Source: Aneurinibacillus tyrosinisolvens (GTDB lineage: Bacteria > Bacillota > Bacilli > Aneurinibacillales > Aneurinibacillaceae). From it: a stretch of DNA of 64,000 bases. Every line of letters starts with the position of its first letter. The first letter of the stretch is position 1. Shown here in pieces: positions 55,711-64,000 of the stretch. The notes beneath the pieces were generated by a model, which saw nothing but the letters and a program-made list of their open reading frames with translations, was not told where the DNA came from and did no database searches. A program made the position numbers and the translations under genes. Location: the NCBI RefSeq assembly GCF_001015055.1, contig NZ_BBWZ01000001.1, positions 124,001-188,000 of the forward strand. Reading direction: 5' to 3'.

Positions 55711-56609
55711 ATCTGCAGTTGGAGAACATAACCAAGCAGTTCGGCAGTAAAACGGCCGTCAACGGGATCGATATTCAAGTGTCTGAAGGGGAAATTTATG
55801 GACTGCTGGGCGGCAATGGTGCCGGCAAAACGACAACGATGCGGATGGTACTCGGCCTTATTTATCCGGATGATGGACGGATTCTTTGGAAAGGTAGAGA
55901 GAGTTCCAATGAATTGCAGCGGCTATTGGGCTATCTTCCGGAAGAGCGAGGCCTGTACCCGAAGGTAAAAGTGAGCGACCAGATCCTGTATCTGGCCGAA
56001 CTGCGCGGGTTGAGCCGCAAGGAGGCCGACCGCAGTCTGAAGGCGTGGCTGGAACGTTTTGAGGTGCCTGAGTATTACAATCGAAAGGTGGAGGAGCTTT
56101 CCAAGGGTAACCAGCAGAAAATCCAATTCATAGCAGCGATTATACATAACCCCGACATTCTCATTCTCGATGAAGTATTCAGCGGACTGGATCCGGTTAA
56201 TGTGGAGCTGCTGAAAAAGACGATTATCGATTTAAAGGAGCAAGGCAAGACCATTCTTTTCTCAAGCCATCGGATGGATCATGTGGAGGAGCTGTGTGAG
56301 AACATCTGTATTCTGCACAAATCTAATACCGTACTGAAAGGGAACCTCAAGCAGATCAAGCGGACGTTTCCGCGGGAGCGTGTCGTATTGGAAACGGAAG
56401 CGGACGTCTCGGGTCTGGAACACATTCCCGGTGTGCATTCTGTCAATCGACTTATGTCGTCCGGATACCAGATTGGCATTGCAAACGAGGAAACCGGTCA
56501 GGAAGTGCTGCGCGCCGCCATGAGCCAGACCGCTGTCATCCGTTTCCAAGTGATGGAGCCGACCCTGACGGAAATTTTTATTAAAAAGGTAGGGGATCGC
56601 AATGAATAG
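55704..56609 (+). CDS. ABC transporter ATP-binding protein, NatA/YhaQ-like
   Basis: The 301-residue protein has Walker A GGNGAGKTTTM, signature EELSKGNQQK, Walker B ILILDEVFSGLDP and a C-terminal extension of about 85 residues typical of the YhaQ/NatA group of exporters. With the next gene it forms an export pair. Position at the end of the lanthipeptide cluster suggests self-protection, although the pair could be a general efflux system. Confidence 0.9.
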   Translation: MVDLQLENITKQFGSKTAVNGIDIQVSEGEIYGLLGGNGAGKTTTMRMVLGLIYPDDGRILWKGRESSNELQRLLGYLPEERGLYPKVKVSDQILYLAELRGLSRKEADRSLKAWLERFEVPEYYNRKVEELSKGNQQKIQFIAAIIHNPDILILDEVFSGLDPVNVELLKKTIIDLKEQGKTILFSSHRMDHVEELCENICILHKSNTVLKGNLKQIKRTFPRERVVLETEADVSGLEHIPGVHSVNRLMSSGYQIGIANEETGQEVLRAAMSQTAVIRFQVMEPTLTEIFIKKVGDRNE

Positions 56610-57882
56610 TTTTTTTGCTGTTATCCGCTTTACGTTTCTTAAACGCATCCGCTCTAGACCGTTCATTGTAATGACCATTATTATGATGCTGGTCATCAGT
56701 ACAATGATTCATTTGCCGAATATCATTGACAAACTATCCTCGCACGAACCGACGAAGATCGGCGTTGTGGAAGAGAGGCTGGGTATCGCACGTAAGCTGG
56801 CCGATTATTTCAAGGCCCAGCAGAAGCCTGATATCGCTATTATTCCGCTTAAAGATGCCGGCAGCAACCAAGCCGATGAGCAGGCGGCAAGGGAGCAGAT
56901 CCATAACAAAGCGATGACAGGATTCATCATGTTCACCAGCGATAACGAGAGAGAATTCCCTAGGGCGGTATACAAGAACAATGGTAATCGAGATTTCAAC
57001 ACTAAATTGATGCTGCAAACCGCCCTGCAGGCGGTGAAGACAGAATTTACTGTACGCGAGGCCGGTCTTACTCCCGATCAGCTAAATAAGCTGAACGCAC
57101 CGGTGCAGTTGGACAGCGAACAGATTTCAATCAACGGCCAAGAGCAGTCGAAGACGGAGTCGCAAATGAAGATGGCATCCATACTCGTGTATGCGCTGCT
57201 GTTCCTTTTATATTTGTCGACGATTAGCTACGGCACCATGGTGGCCACCGAAATCACCTCGGAGAAAAGTTCTCGTGTCATGGAACTGCTCATTTCCAGT
57301 GTCTCCCCGCTTAAACAGATGTTTGGTAAGATCATAGGAATCTGTTTGCTCGGATTTGTGCAGATGTTTATATTCATCGGCACGGCTTTCGTAAACCTGA
57401 GCCTGCTGCAGAACCAGACAATGCTGGACAAGATGCATCTGAAGCTGAACGACATGCCGTTCGGTCTGCTCAGCTATTTTCTGATGTTCTATATTCTCGG
57501 GTACTTTATCTACGCGACCATGTTCGCCGCCGTCGGCTCACTTGTCAGCCGTACGGAAGAAGTTCAGCAGGCCATTATGCCGATGATGTTCCTAATCATG
57601 GGCGGGTTCATGATCGCCAGCTACGGTCTGCAACAGCCAAACTCAACGATCGTTGTCGCCGCCTCGTTCATTCCATTCTTCTCACCACTAATCATGTTCC
57701 TACGTATCGGCCTAGGCAGTCCTGCCCTCTGGGAAATCTGGCTGTCTATCGGCATTCTGGCCGCATCGATGTTCGCAATCGGCTGGCTCGCGTCGAGAAT
57801 CTATCGTACCGGTGTGTTGATGTACGGCAAACGCCCCTCCTTCAAGGAACTTCGTAAGGCAATGGAGGCGTTTAAAGCTTAA
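56602..57882 (+). CDS. ABC-2 type permease, NatB/YhaP-like
   Basis: The 426-residue membrane protein has one N-terminal helix, an extracytoplasmic domain of about 150 residues, and five to six C-terminal helices with EITSEKSSRVMELLISSVSP, the conserved segment of NatB-like ABC-2 permeases. It overlaps the ATPase gene by 8 bases. The two-gene unit closes the cluster. Confidence 0.9.
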   Translation: MNSFFAVIRFTFLKRIRSRPFIVMTIIMMLVISTMIHLPNIIDKLSSHEPTKIGVVEERLGIARKLADYFKAQQKPDIAIIPLKDAGSNQADEQAAREQIHNKAMTGFIMFTSDNEREFPRAVYKNNGNRDFNTKLMLQTALQAVKTEFTVREAGLTPDQLNKLNAPVQLDSEQISINGQEQSKTESQMKMASILVYALLFLLYLSTISYGTMVATEITSEKSSRVMELLISSVSPLKQMFGKIIGICLLGFVQMFIFIGTAFVNLSLLQNQTMLDKMHLKLNDMPFGLLSYFLMFYILGYFIYATMFAAVGSLVSRTEEVQQAIMPMMFLIMGGFMIASYGLQQPNSTIVVAASFIPFFSPLIMFLRIGLGSPALWEIWLSIGILAASMFAIGWLASRIYRTGVLMYGKRPSFKELRKAMEAFKA

Positions 57883-57944
57883 ATACTATTTGCGGAGAAA
57901 TACCGATACGTCCCAAGTCCTCTTCTTGATTGAGGTCTGTTTTT

Positions 57945-59471
57945 TTAAAGTAGAGGAGAAAGCAGGCGGGCTACCGATTCGCTAATCCGGTGAGGCCACG
58001 GACGCTGCGAATATTCCTCCAGCGTCAGCTCCTTGCTCTCTGCTAAATCATTAATAAAGTCCTCTTCCAGTTTAAATACGGAATTACTATTATAAATAAT
58101 AGCGTTAACCTCAAAATTATGTTGAAAACTCCGAATATCCATGTTTGCTGTCCCGATCGAAGCCACGACCCCATCAACAAGGAGAATCTTCGCATGGACA
58201 AAGCCGGGCTGGTATAAATAGAAACGGACACCGGCATCAAGCAGTTCCTGAAAATAGGAGCGGGATGCCCAGAAAACCGTATGATGGTCCGGCCTGCTCG
58301 GCAGAAGAATGCGTACGTCCAATCCGCTCAGCGAGGCTGTTTTAAGCGCCATCATAATCGAGTCGTCCGGTATAAAATACGGGGACGTGATATAAATCTT
58401 TTCCTGCGCTGTTGTAATAATAGAAAAGTACATCTGCCAGATAGATTCCCAGTCGGAGTCAGGTCCGCTGGATGCAATTTGAATCAGCTCCTCGCCTACC
58501 GTGCCGCGGATCGGCGGAAAGTACTGCGGCCCCTCAATATTTTCATTTGTTACGAAAAACCAGTCCTTCAAAAAGATGTTTTGCAGCAGATAGACGGCTT
58601 CTCCCTCCACCCGCATATGAGAGTCGCGCCAGAAACCGAAGCGAGTGCTCTTGCCCAGATACTCGTCTCCAATATTGAGGCCGCCCACAAAGCCGATTTT
58701 CCCATCAATGACAACGATTTTACGATGGTTGCGATAGTTCAGCTTATTGTTGAGGAAAGGAAGGATGACAGGGAAAAAACTAACAACCTTAACCCCGGCC
58801 TCCCGCAGTTCCACAATGTATTTTCTATCCAGCATCACACTGCCGACCCCGTCATAGATAACCCGTACAGCGACACCCTGCCGTGCTTTATCGATTAACA
58901 CCTGCTTAAACTGATTGCCGGTCGTATCGTTCCGGATAATGTAGAACTGGAAATGAATATGCTCCCTTGCTTCCGATAAATCAAGCATCATCTGCCGGAA
59001 GGCTTCTCCCCCGTTCGTCAATATCCGGGTCGTGTTATTCAGAGTGAAAGGGGATTGGGATACATTCACCATTAAGTTTAGCAGCCGCCGCTTAGAAGCG
59101 AGGTGGGGATATTCCCAGAAATCGCTTTCTTCCCACATCGCCCTCGGTGTTGTCGCAAGCTTCTTCAGCACTTCCGCGTTGCTAATAAACTTATTGCGAA
59201 AGAGCTTCCGTTTCCTCACATTGCGCCCCAAAAGAAGGTAAAAGAAAAAACCGACAATGGGAAGGAAGTTAAGGATAATCAGCCATGCGACAGTACGGGA
59301 TGGATTCCTGTTTTCCAGCACGATGAGGCAAGCGATGAGGAACACGGACAGTGAAAAAAGGAAGGTAAGATAGGGCTCAATCTCCCTCCATATGGTCGTG
59401 GCGTCGCCGTTCTGGACGTTTACGCCGGTAAAACCGGATTGAACTGCCATATTAAATAAAGTCCACGTCAT
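57945..59471 (-). CDS. cls: Cardiolipin synthase
   Basis: The 508-residue membrane protein makes cardiolipin from two phosphatidylglycerols. It has two N-terminal helices, then two phospholipase D HKD motifs: NHRKIVVIDGKIGFVGG and HAKILLVDGVVASIGT. Domain order and size match bacterial ClsA. It is convergent with the ABC permease gene, with 62 bp between stops and no obvious terminator. Confidence 0.94.
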   Translation of the reverse strand: MTWTLFNMAVQSGFTGVNVQNGDATTIWREIEPYLTFLFSLSVFLIACLIVLENRNPSRTVAWLIILNFLPIVGFFFYLLLGRNVRKRKLFRNKFISNAEVLKKLATTPRAMWEESDFWEYPHLASKRRLLNLMVNVSQSPFTLNNTTRILTNGGEAFRQMMLDLSEAREHIHFQFYIIRNDTTGNQFKQVLIDKARQGVAVRVIYDGVGSVMLDRKYIVELREAGVKVVSFFPVILPFLNNKLNYRNHRKIVVIDGKIGFVGGLNIGDEYLGKSTRFGFWRDSHMRVEGEAVYLLQNIFLKDWFFVTNENIEGPQYFPPIRGTVGEELIQIASSGPDSDWESIWQMYFSIITTAQEKIYITSPYFIPDDSIMMALKTASLSGLDVRILLPSRPDHHTVFWASRSYFQELLDAGVRFYLYQPGFVHAKILLVDGVVASIGTANMDIRSFQHNFEVNAIIYNSNSVFKLEEDFINDLAESKELTLEEYSQRPWPHRISESVARLLSPLL

Positions 59472-59586
59472 CGTACACCAACCTTGCCTATGATATCATG
59501 TATGTATACTATTATATCCTGTATTGTTATGAAGGGTCCAATATTGTCCTGCAAGGACATGCATTTATATTGAAAGGAAGCTGCTT

Positions 59587-60246
59587 ATGCTGCAACGGTA
59601 TTTTACGGTTTCGCCATCGGGCCAGACGGAAATTGAAATTAACCGCTCGCGTTTTATTAGCCATGTGAAGCGGGTGGAAACACAGGAAGAGGCAGTTGCC
59701 TTTATCCAGGAAATCAAAAAAAAACACTGGGACGCTACACATAATTGTTCGGCTTATATTGTCGGAGAGCATGACCAGCATCAAAAAATGGATGACGACG
59801 GAGAGCCAAGCGGAACGGCGGGAAAGCCGATCCTTGAAGTCATTAAAAAGAGACAGCTAAAGGATACCGTCATTGTTGTAACAAGGTATTTCGGCGGGAT
59901 TAAGCTTGGAGCCGGCGGGCTAATCCGCGCCTATGGAAAATCAGCCAGCGCGGGTATCAACGCTGCAGGCGTAGTTGAACGGATTCTCACGAGGGAGCAC
60001 CACTTCTCATTCGATTACACGTTCCTTGGGAAGGTGGAGAATGAACTCCACTCACATGGATATCAGGTCGTAAATACCCAGTACCTCGATAAGGTGATTG
60101 TGACGGTAGGGAAGGAAGAAGGCGAAGAAGAGGGATTGAAAAACCTGATGGTCAATTTAACGAACGGTCAGACAGAATGGACCCCTGGTGAACTCGTATA
60201 CATTGAAAAAGCGCAGGCAGGGAAGACGGAAAGCGATGACGAATGA
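59587..60246 (+). CDS. yvyE: YigZ/IMPACT family protein (YvyE-like)
   Basis: The 219-residue protein has the UPF0029/IMPACT domain with RSRFISHVKRV, DDDGEPSGTAGKPILE and RYFGGIKLGAGGLIRAYG, then a C-terminal DUF1949-type domain. Molecular role is uncertain (translation-related in the family). GAAAGGAAG precedes the ATG. Confidence 0.93.
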   Translation: MLQRYFTVSPSGQTEIEINRSRFISHVKRVETQEEAVAFIQEIKKKHWDATHNCSAYIVGEHDQHQKMDDDGEPSGTAGKPILEVIKKRQLKDTVIVVTRYFGGIKLGAGGLIRAYGKSASAGINAAGVVERILTREHHFSFDYTFLGKVENELHSHGYQVVNTQYLDKVIVTVGKEEGEEEGLKNLMVNLTNGQTEWTPGELVYIEKAQAGKTESDDE

Positions 60247-60384
60247 GTAAGCCGAAACGTTCAGGCGGATGAGAAGTGAACAAAAATACAAAAAGTTTAA
60301 TTGCCACGCTATTCTTTCATTTGATAAAATAGAAAGTGTTTTGGGAATCATAACTGTACTTTTATTCGGGAGGAGTGAAAGAAC

Positions 60385-60552
60385 ATGCTGATGAATATTC
60401 TCATGTTTTTGTTTACGATTTTAGTGGCGATCGGCTTTAGAAATGTACTAAAGAAAAAGAATAAATTTGCTATCGCCTGGGTTGGTGTTTCTTTAGCAGC
60501 GTGCTTGCTTGCCAGCGTACTCGTTGTAGCTACAGGGTTTGGAACTCCTTAA
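60385..60552 (+). CDS. Small two-helix membrane protein, 55 residues
   Basis: A strong site GGGAGGAGTGAAAG lies 6-9 bases before ATG 60385. The protein has helices ILMFLFTILVAIGF and WVGVSLAACLLASVLVVA separated by the basic loop RNVLKKKNK. It resembles the small DUF2759-type proteins of Bacillales, but I am unsure. A terminator follows. Confidence 0.72.
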   Translation: MLMNILMFLFTILVAIGFRNVLKKKNKFAIAWVGVSLAACLLASVLVVATGFGTP

Positions 60553-60588
60553 ACAAGGGGAAAAATCAAAGCGTTTTTTTCATGCAGA

Positions 60589-60616
60589 GGGTTGTGCAGG
60601 TTGACGACCCTTTTTT
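60589..60616 (+). terminator. Terminator after the small membrane-protein gene
   Basis: GGGTTGT pairs with ACGACCC around an 8-base loop, followed by TTTTTT. Confidence 0.75.
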
Positions 60617-60662
60617 ACATTCAATGTAGAAAAAATTACAGTATAATGAGAGGGGAATTATA

Positions 60663-60932
60663 ATGCAATATGTAGCTTCATTACCGATTATTGACCAGGA
60701 AAAAAATGCGGAGCACCGCCCTGCCCATCTGGACTATGTGAATAAGCTGTTTCTTGAGGGAAAGATAATGGCAGCAGGCCCGTTTACCGACGGAAAAGGC
60801 GGTATGGTGATTTATGTAGCGGATTCGTATGAAGAGGCAGTAGAGCTGGCGAAGAATGATCCGGCCGTGTTAACCGGCGCCCGCACATTTGAACTTCGCG
60901 AATGGAGCGCTCTATCGCTGCCGCTTAAATAA
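60663..60932 (+). CDS. YciI-family protein
   Basis: The 89-residue ferredoxin-like fold protein has the family His-Asp pair region (EHRPAHLDYVNKL), GKIMAAGPF and the NDPAVLTGA segment. Family members are putative dehydratases or isomerases of small molecules; substrate unknown. GAGGGGAATTATA precedes the ATG. Confidence 0.88.
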   Translation: MQYVASLPIIDQEKNAEHRPAHLDYVNKLFLEGKIMAAGPFTDGKGGMVIYVADSYEEAVELAKNDPAVLTGARTFELREWSALSLPLK

Positions 60933-60975
60933 GGGAAACATGTACGTTATATTTTAAAGTGGGGAGGTCTCATCA

Positions 60976-61914
60976 TTGGAAGTCATTAAAATTTCACCCC
61001 GCGGCTATTGCTATGGTGTCGTTGATGCGATGGTTCTGGCGCAGCAGACGGCAAAGAACTTTGATTTTCCGCGTCCCATTTATATTTTGGGGATGATTGT
61101 CCATAACAGCCACGTTGTAAAAGCCTTCGAAGACCAGGATATCATCACCCTGGACGGGGCGGACCGCATGGAGCTGCTTGAGAAGGTGGAAAAGGGAACG
61201 GTTATTTTTACCGCTCACGGTGTGTCACCAGAGGTGAAGGAAAGAGCGAGGGAAAAAGGGCTTACCGTCGTAGATGCAACCTGCCCTGATGTTACAAAAA
61301 CACATGACTTAATCCGCGAGAAAGTAGCCAAAGGCTACCATGTAATTTATATCGGAAAGAAGGGCCATCCTGAGCCGGAGGGAGCCCTCGGCGTCGCACC
61401 TGACCATATTCACTTGATTGAAAACGAGGCGGATGTAGATGTCCTGGATTTGCCGCATGAGAAAATCATTGTCACGAACCAGACGACGATGAGCCAATGG
61501 GATATTAAACACATTATGAATCGTGTCATCAAGAAATATCCGCACTGCGAAATCCATAATGAAATTTGCATGGCGACCCAGATCAGGCAGGAAGCGGTGG
61601 CGGAGCAAGCCGGACAGGCGGATGTGCTTATTGTGGTCGGTGACCCGCGCAGCAACAACTCGAACCGTCTGGCACAGGTATCCGAAGAAATCGCAGAAGT
61701 GCCTGCCTACCGCATTTCTGATGTAAGCGAAATTAATTTGGACTGGTTACAAGGAAAAAACAAAGTGGCAGTGACCTCCGGCGCTTCTACACCTACACCG
61801 ATAACGAAGGAAGTCATTGCTTTTCTTGAGCAGTATGAAGAGAACGATCCGAAGACGTGGGAAAAAGTACGTACAGTGAATCCGAAAAAAATTCTTCCTG
61901 TGTACAAGGGGTAA
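60976..61914 (+). CDS. ispH: 4-hydroxy-3-methylbut-2-enyl diphosphate reductase
   Basis: IspH is the last enzyme of the MEP isoprenoid pathway, making IPP and DMAPP with an Fe-S cluster. The 312-residue protein has cluster cysteines Cys12 (RGYCYGV), Cys103 ([10 protein letters not shown]) and Cys198 (NEICMAT), the catalytic TNQTT and the SNNSNRL segment. The start is TTG with GGGGAGG upstream. A strong terminator follows. Confidence 0.96.
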   Translation: MEVIKISPRGYCYGVVDAMVLAQQTAKNFDFPRPIYILGMIVHNSHVVKAFEDQDIITLDGADRMELLEKVEKGTVIFTAHGVSPEVKERAREKGLTVVDATCPDVTKTHDLIREKVAKGYHVIYIGKKGHPEPEGALGVAPDHIHLIENEADVDVLDLPHEKIIVTNQTTMSQWDIKHIMNRVIKKYPHCEIHNEICMATQIRQEAVAEQAGQADVLIVVGDPRSNNSNRLAQVSEEIAEVPAYRISDVSEINLDWLQGKNKVAVTSGASTPTPITKEVIAFLEQYEENDPKTWEKVRTVNPKKILPVYKG

Positions 61915-61918
61915 ATCG

Positions 61919-61953
61919 CGAAAAAAGCAAACCTGTCGGGTTTGCTTTTTTCG
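61919..61953. terminator. Terminator of ispH
   Basis: AAAAAAGCAAACC pairs with GGGTTTGCTTTTTT around a TGTC loop; poly-T follows on the plus strand and poly-A on the left permits bidirectional use. Confidence 0.88.
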
Positions 61954-61997
61954 TTGGAAAGTAGATATCGATTCAAGGCAGGAAAGGAGAGACACGA

Positions 61998-63173
61998 TTG
62001 AGGAATGTATTCGGTTATGAGTCCGTTCGGATTAGCGGATTGTTCATGTTTATTTACTTTGCCCTTGGTTCACTGTACCCGCTGCTTTCCCATTATTTAA
62101 AAAGCATCGGGATGAGCGGCACACAGATTGGGCTCATTGTATCGGCAGGACCGATTGTAGCGATTGTGGCACAGCCGTTCTGGGGAATGCTCTGCGATAA
62201 GTTTAAGCTTTCGAAACAGATTTTAAGCGGGATTTTCCTGGGAGCTATGTGCGCCTCATTGCTGCTGCCGTTCGGCCATTATTTCCTGGCTTTTGTGTCT
62301 CTTTATGCATTGCTTCACTTTTTTCAAAGCGGCATTGTTCCCATATCCGACGGGTTGGCCCTCCATTATACGGCACGGACAGGGATTGAATTCGGGCGTG
62401 TCCGGCAGTGGGGAGCGATCGGGTTTGCTGTTGCTACGTTGATAGCCGGGCTGCTGGCGGAGAAATTCTCCCTGCAGGTTATTTTTTACCTGTATGCTTT
62501 TGCCCAGCTTTCCGGCTTTATCTTCCTGCAGGGCGTTGAGGCAGAGAAAAGCGTTTCATCTGTGAATATCTTCAAAGGGCTCACGCAGCTTATAAGAATT
62601 CCCCGGTACATGCTGTTTTTGCTCAGCGCCTTTCTTATTTTCGGCCCTATTAATGCGCACAACGTATATTTCGGTTTGCTCTACGAGAAGCTAGGCGGGC
62701 AGATCGCCGGCATAGGGTTTGCTTTTCTGCTGTTTGCAGGGAGCGAGGCGCCTTTTATGAAATGGTCAGGTTATTTTATCCGGCGCCTGGGACTTGAGAG
62801 AACGATTTTTCTTGCCGGTATTGTATCCTCACTGCGCTGGTTCTGGTATGGAAACAGCCCTTCACCGACGGCTGTGCTTATTATGTTCTTTATCCAGGGG
62901 TTATCTGTCGGGCTCTATCTATCATCAGCCGCCCAGTTTGTGAAGGAGAACACACCCGATTCACTGCGGGTAACGGCACTTTCGATTTATACTTCGATGG
63001 GTCTTGGCCTCGGCTCTATGGCGAGCAATCTGGCGGGAGGGATTATTGTGGACCGCTATGGAATTCTTATGACTTATACCTTTTTCGGGGTTCTTACGGC
63101 TGCAGGCCTTATTCCCCTTGCTATTGTTACATGGATTATCACAAAAAAAAGCAAGTTGACTGTATTACAATAA
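61998..63173 (+). CDS. MFS transporter, LacY/MFS_1-like
   Basis: The 391-residue protein has 12 hydrophobic helices and motif A-like PFWGMLCDKFKLSKQ after TM2; FGRVRQWGAIGFA and GLSVGLYLSSAAQFVKENTP are characteristic of the nucleoside/sugar proton symporter group that includes YwbF. Substrate unknown. The start is TTG with GGAAAGGAGAG upstream. Confidence 0.88.
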   Translation: MRNVFGYESVRISGLFMFIYFALGSLYPLLSHYLKSIGMSGTQIGLIVSAGPIVAIVAQPFWGMLCDKFKLSKQILSGIFLGAMCASLLLPFGHYFLAFVSLYALLHFFQSGIVPISDGLALHYTARTGIEFGRVRQWGAIGFAVATLIAGLLAEKFSLQVIFYLYAFAQLSGFIFLQGVEAEKSVSSVNIFKGLTQLIRIPRYMLFLLSAFLIFGPINAHNVYFGLLYEKLGGQIAGIGFAFLLFAGSEAPFMKWSGYFIRRLGLERTIFLAGIVSSLRWFWYGNSPSPTAVLIMFFIQGLSVGLYLSSAAQFVKENTPDSLRVTALSIYTSMGLGLGSMASNLAGGIIVDRYGILMTYTFFGVLTAAGLIPLAIVTWIITKKSKLTVLQ

Positions 63174-63188
63174 TTTTCGAAAAACTAC

Positions 63189-63218
63189 TTGCTGTATTAT
63201 GACAGAACGTGTTATACT
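63189..63218 (+). promoter_or_regulatory. SigA promoter of the small unknown gene
   Basis: TTGCTG (63189-63194), 17 bases, TTATAC (63212-63217). It lies 40 bp before the 66-residue gene, which has a GGAGGGG site. Confidence 0.6.
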
Positions 63219-63256
63219 ACAAATACCAAAAAACACGGGTGTGGAGGGGTTCTGTT

Positions 63257-63457
63257 ATGATACAACATGTAGGTCGCCAGTTTCGTTTGTCCCGGGAGAT
63301 GAAGCCGTTTATTGTGGAGGATGTTGACCATTTATTTTTCGCCTGTCGTTATGAGGGCTCGAATGAAGGCTTTGTGATTGAAAAGGATGCTTTCCATCGC
63401 CAGGTGCAGCGCGGCCGTATTGTGGCAGGACCGGCACAGCCGGCCATAGCAATGTAG
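63257..63457 (+). CDS. Small unknown protein, 66 residues
   Basis: The ATG at 63257 has GGAGGGGT 6 bases upstream. The protein (IQHVGRQFRLSREMKPFIVE, then VDHLFFACRYEGSNEGFVIE) is mixed alpha/beta and not membrane-bound; I do not recognise it. It has its own promoter and terminator. The longer frame from 63209 lacks a site and overlaps the promoter. Confidence 0.68.
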   Translation: MIQHVGRQFRLSREMKPFIVEDVDHLFFACRYEGSNEGFVIEKDAFHRQVQRGRIVAGPAQPAIAM

Positions 63458-63473
63458 GATAAATTAAATAAAC

Positions 63474-63510
63474 GGGTAGAGTACAGGTCGCTTCGTACTC
63501 TGCCTTTTTT
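63474..63510 (+). terminator. Terminator of the small unknown gene
   Basis: GGTAGAGTAC pairs with GTACTCTGCC (one mismatch) around a 10-base loop, followed by TTTTTTG. Confidence 0.83.
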
Positions 63511-63563
63511 GTCGTTAAAGAAAGTATATGTTGCTTTAAAGTGTTAAAGGGAATTGCTATCAT

Positions 63564-63784
63564 GGGACCGTGCGGTCCCAACGTCCAAGAAAAACATCGC
63601 GGGCGATGACGGCTCTTTTCTTTCCCCCCTGTGGAGCGTGTCGAACATAGGGCGAAAAAGACCGGCAATTGTCTCCATCATTGAGCTACCCAGATGTTTT
63701 GCCGGTCCGCCCGGCGTGAGACTAAGCGGCCGTCCAGCTTCCAGAAGGGGAAAGGACGAGCGGCATGCCCGCGATGTTTTTCTT
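63564..63784 (+). other. Structured intergenic element, possible ncRNA or leader
   Basis: The gene-free stretch 63511-63840 holds nested inverted repeats: a short palindrome GGGACCG/CGGTCCC (63564-63579), an 18-bp perfect outer inverted repeat (63587-63604 with 63767-63784), and an inner hairpin GACCGGCAA/TTGCCGGTC (63660-63707) extended by GGGCG/CGCCC. Further pairing GTCC/GGAC is visible at about 63733-63756. No known riboswitch class consensus is recognised. It precedes the gene at 63844. Confidence 0.5.
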
Positions 63785-63843
63785 ACATTTGCTGGACACC
63801 TTCCCTATGAGCACCGCATACACTGTTCAAAAAGGTGATATGG

Positions 63844-64000
63844 ATGGGAAAAAAGAGGGTGTACGAGGAAAACTGGCGGCAGCCGTGCAGCGAGGTGAAA
63901 CAAGGACATGTGGCTGTACCTGAAGATTTTATTTCAATCCAGCAGTATGTTGACCTTGGCGGGAATCCGTGGCGCCTGAATCCTGTTGAAACGGCAAGGA
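63844..64000 (+). CDS. Unknown protein, 3' end cut by window edge
   Basis: The frame is open to the window end (52 codons). AAAGGTGATATGG gives a plausible site before ATG 63844. The visible sequence (MGKKRVYEENWRQPCSEV, then HVAVPEDFISIQQYVDLGG) is soluble. I do not recognise the family. Confidence 0.55.
   Translation, partial: MGKKRVYEENWRQPCSEVKQGHVAVPEDFISIQQYVDLGGNPWRLNPVETAR

Noticed and set aside
63554-63838. 94-residue frame in the structured intergenic element
   Set aside because: Start lacks a site and the frame runs through all the inverted repeats; Arg/Pro-rich low-complexity translation.
1-64000. CRISPR arrays, tRNA, rRNA or insertion sequences
   Set aside because: No regularly spaced repeats, tRNA TTCGANNC/CCA-like ends, rRNA stretches or transposase motifs were recognised on reading.

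Overview
This window looks like a chromosomal segment of a spore-former of the order Bacillales, most like Aneurinibacillus/Brevibacillus. The pointers are strong AGGAGG-type ribosome binding sites, frequent GTG/TTG starts, the lutABC/rocR-rocA-rocD gene sets, a B. megaterium-type cobalamin pathway (CbiH60-like fusion, long CbiX) and B. subtilis-type ycnJ/ycnI. No search could be run, so the genus is an inference.

Layout: 1-5.3 kb holds L-lactate uptake and oxidation (lactate permease truncated by the window edge, lutA-lutB-lutC) plus two small genes. 5.3-9.7 kb holds arginine/ornithine catabolism: a divergent sigma-54 activator (RocR-like, frameshifted here), palindromic upstream sites, a near-consensus -24/-12 promoter, rocA and rocD. 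9.77-11.1 kb is a cobalamin riboswitch with terminator controlling cobT. 11.3-19.8 kb is accessory and regulatory: an orphan AAA ATPase, a MarR regulator with a drug exporter, small unknown proteins, a NarL-type two-component pair, and copper genes ycnJ-ycnI.

19.9-41.2 kb is the anaerobic (early cobalt insertion) cobalamin pathway. cbiP comes first, then a second cobalamin riboswitch followed by two terminators, then a ~19 kb tightly packed operon: cobalt permease, cbiH60, cbiX, cbiJ, cbiC, cbiD, cbiET, cbiL, cbiF, cbiG, cbiA, precorrin-2 dehydrogenase, cobA-hemD, cobO, cobD, cobU, cobS, cobC, pduX-like kinase, cbiZ, cbiB. Four of these genes (cbiET, cobA-hemD, cobD, cbiB) are interrupted by five apparent single-base losses in short homopolymers, with conserved sequence resuming in the next frame. 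Sequencing error is the likeliest reason.

41.3-43.3 kb has a DUF4230 protein, a possibly broken membrane-protein gene and a secreted protein. 43.4-57.9 kb is the most interesting part: a class II two-component lanthipeptide cluster resembling enterococcal cytolysin. It has a GlnK/GlnL-like two-component system, a CylR2-like XRE regulator, a GerE-type regulator, lanT (C39 peptidase-ABC), lanP (subtilase), two precursor peptides, lanM, a small membrane protein, a CylI-like M50 metalloprotease and an ABC exporter. The first precursor core is cytolysin-L-like with three possible (methyl)lanthionine rings. The second has a 21-residue core, the length of cytolysin S, but no cysteine, so it cannot form lanthionines itself.

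57.9-64 kb is housekeeping: cardiolipin synthase, YigZ/IMPACT protein, YciI protein, ispH, an MFS transporter, small proteins, a structured intergenic element and a truncated gene at the edge.
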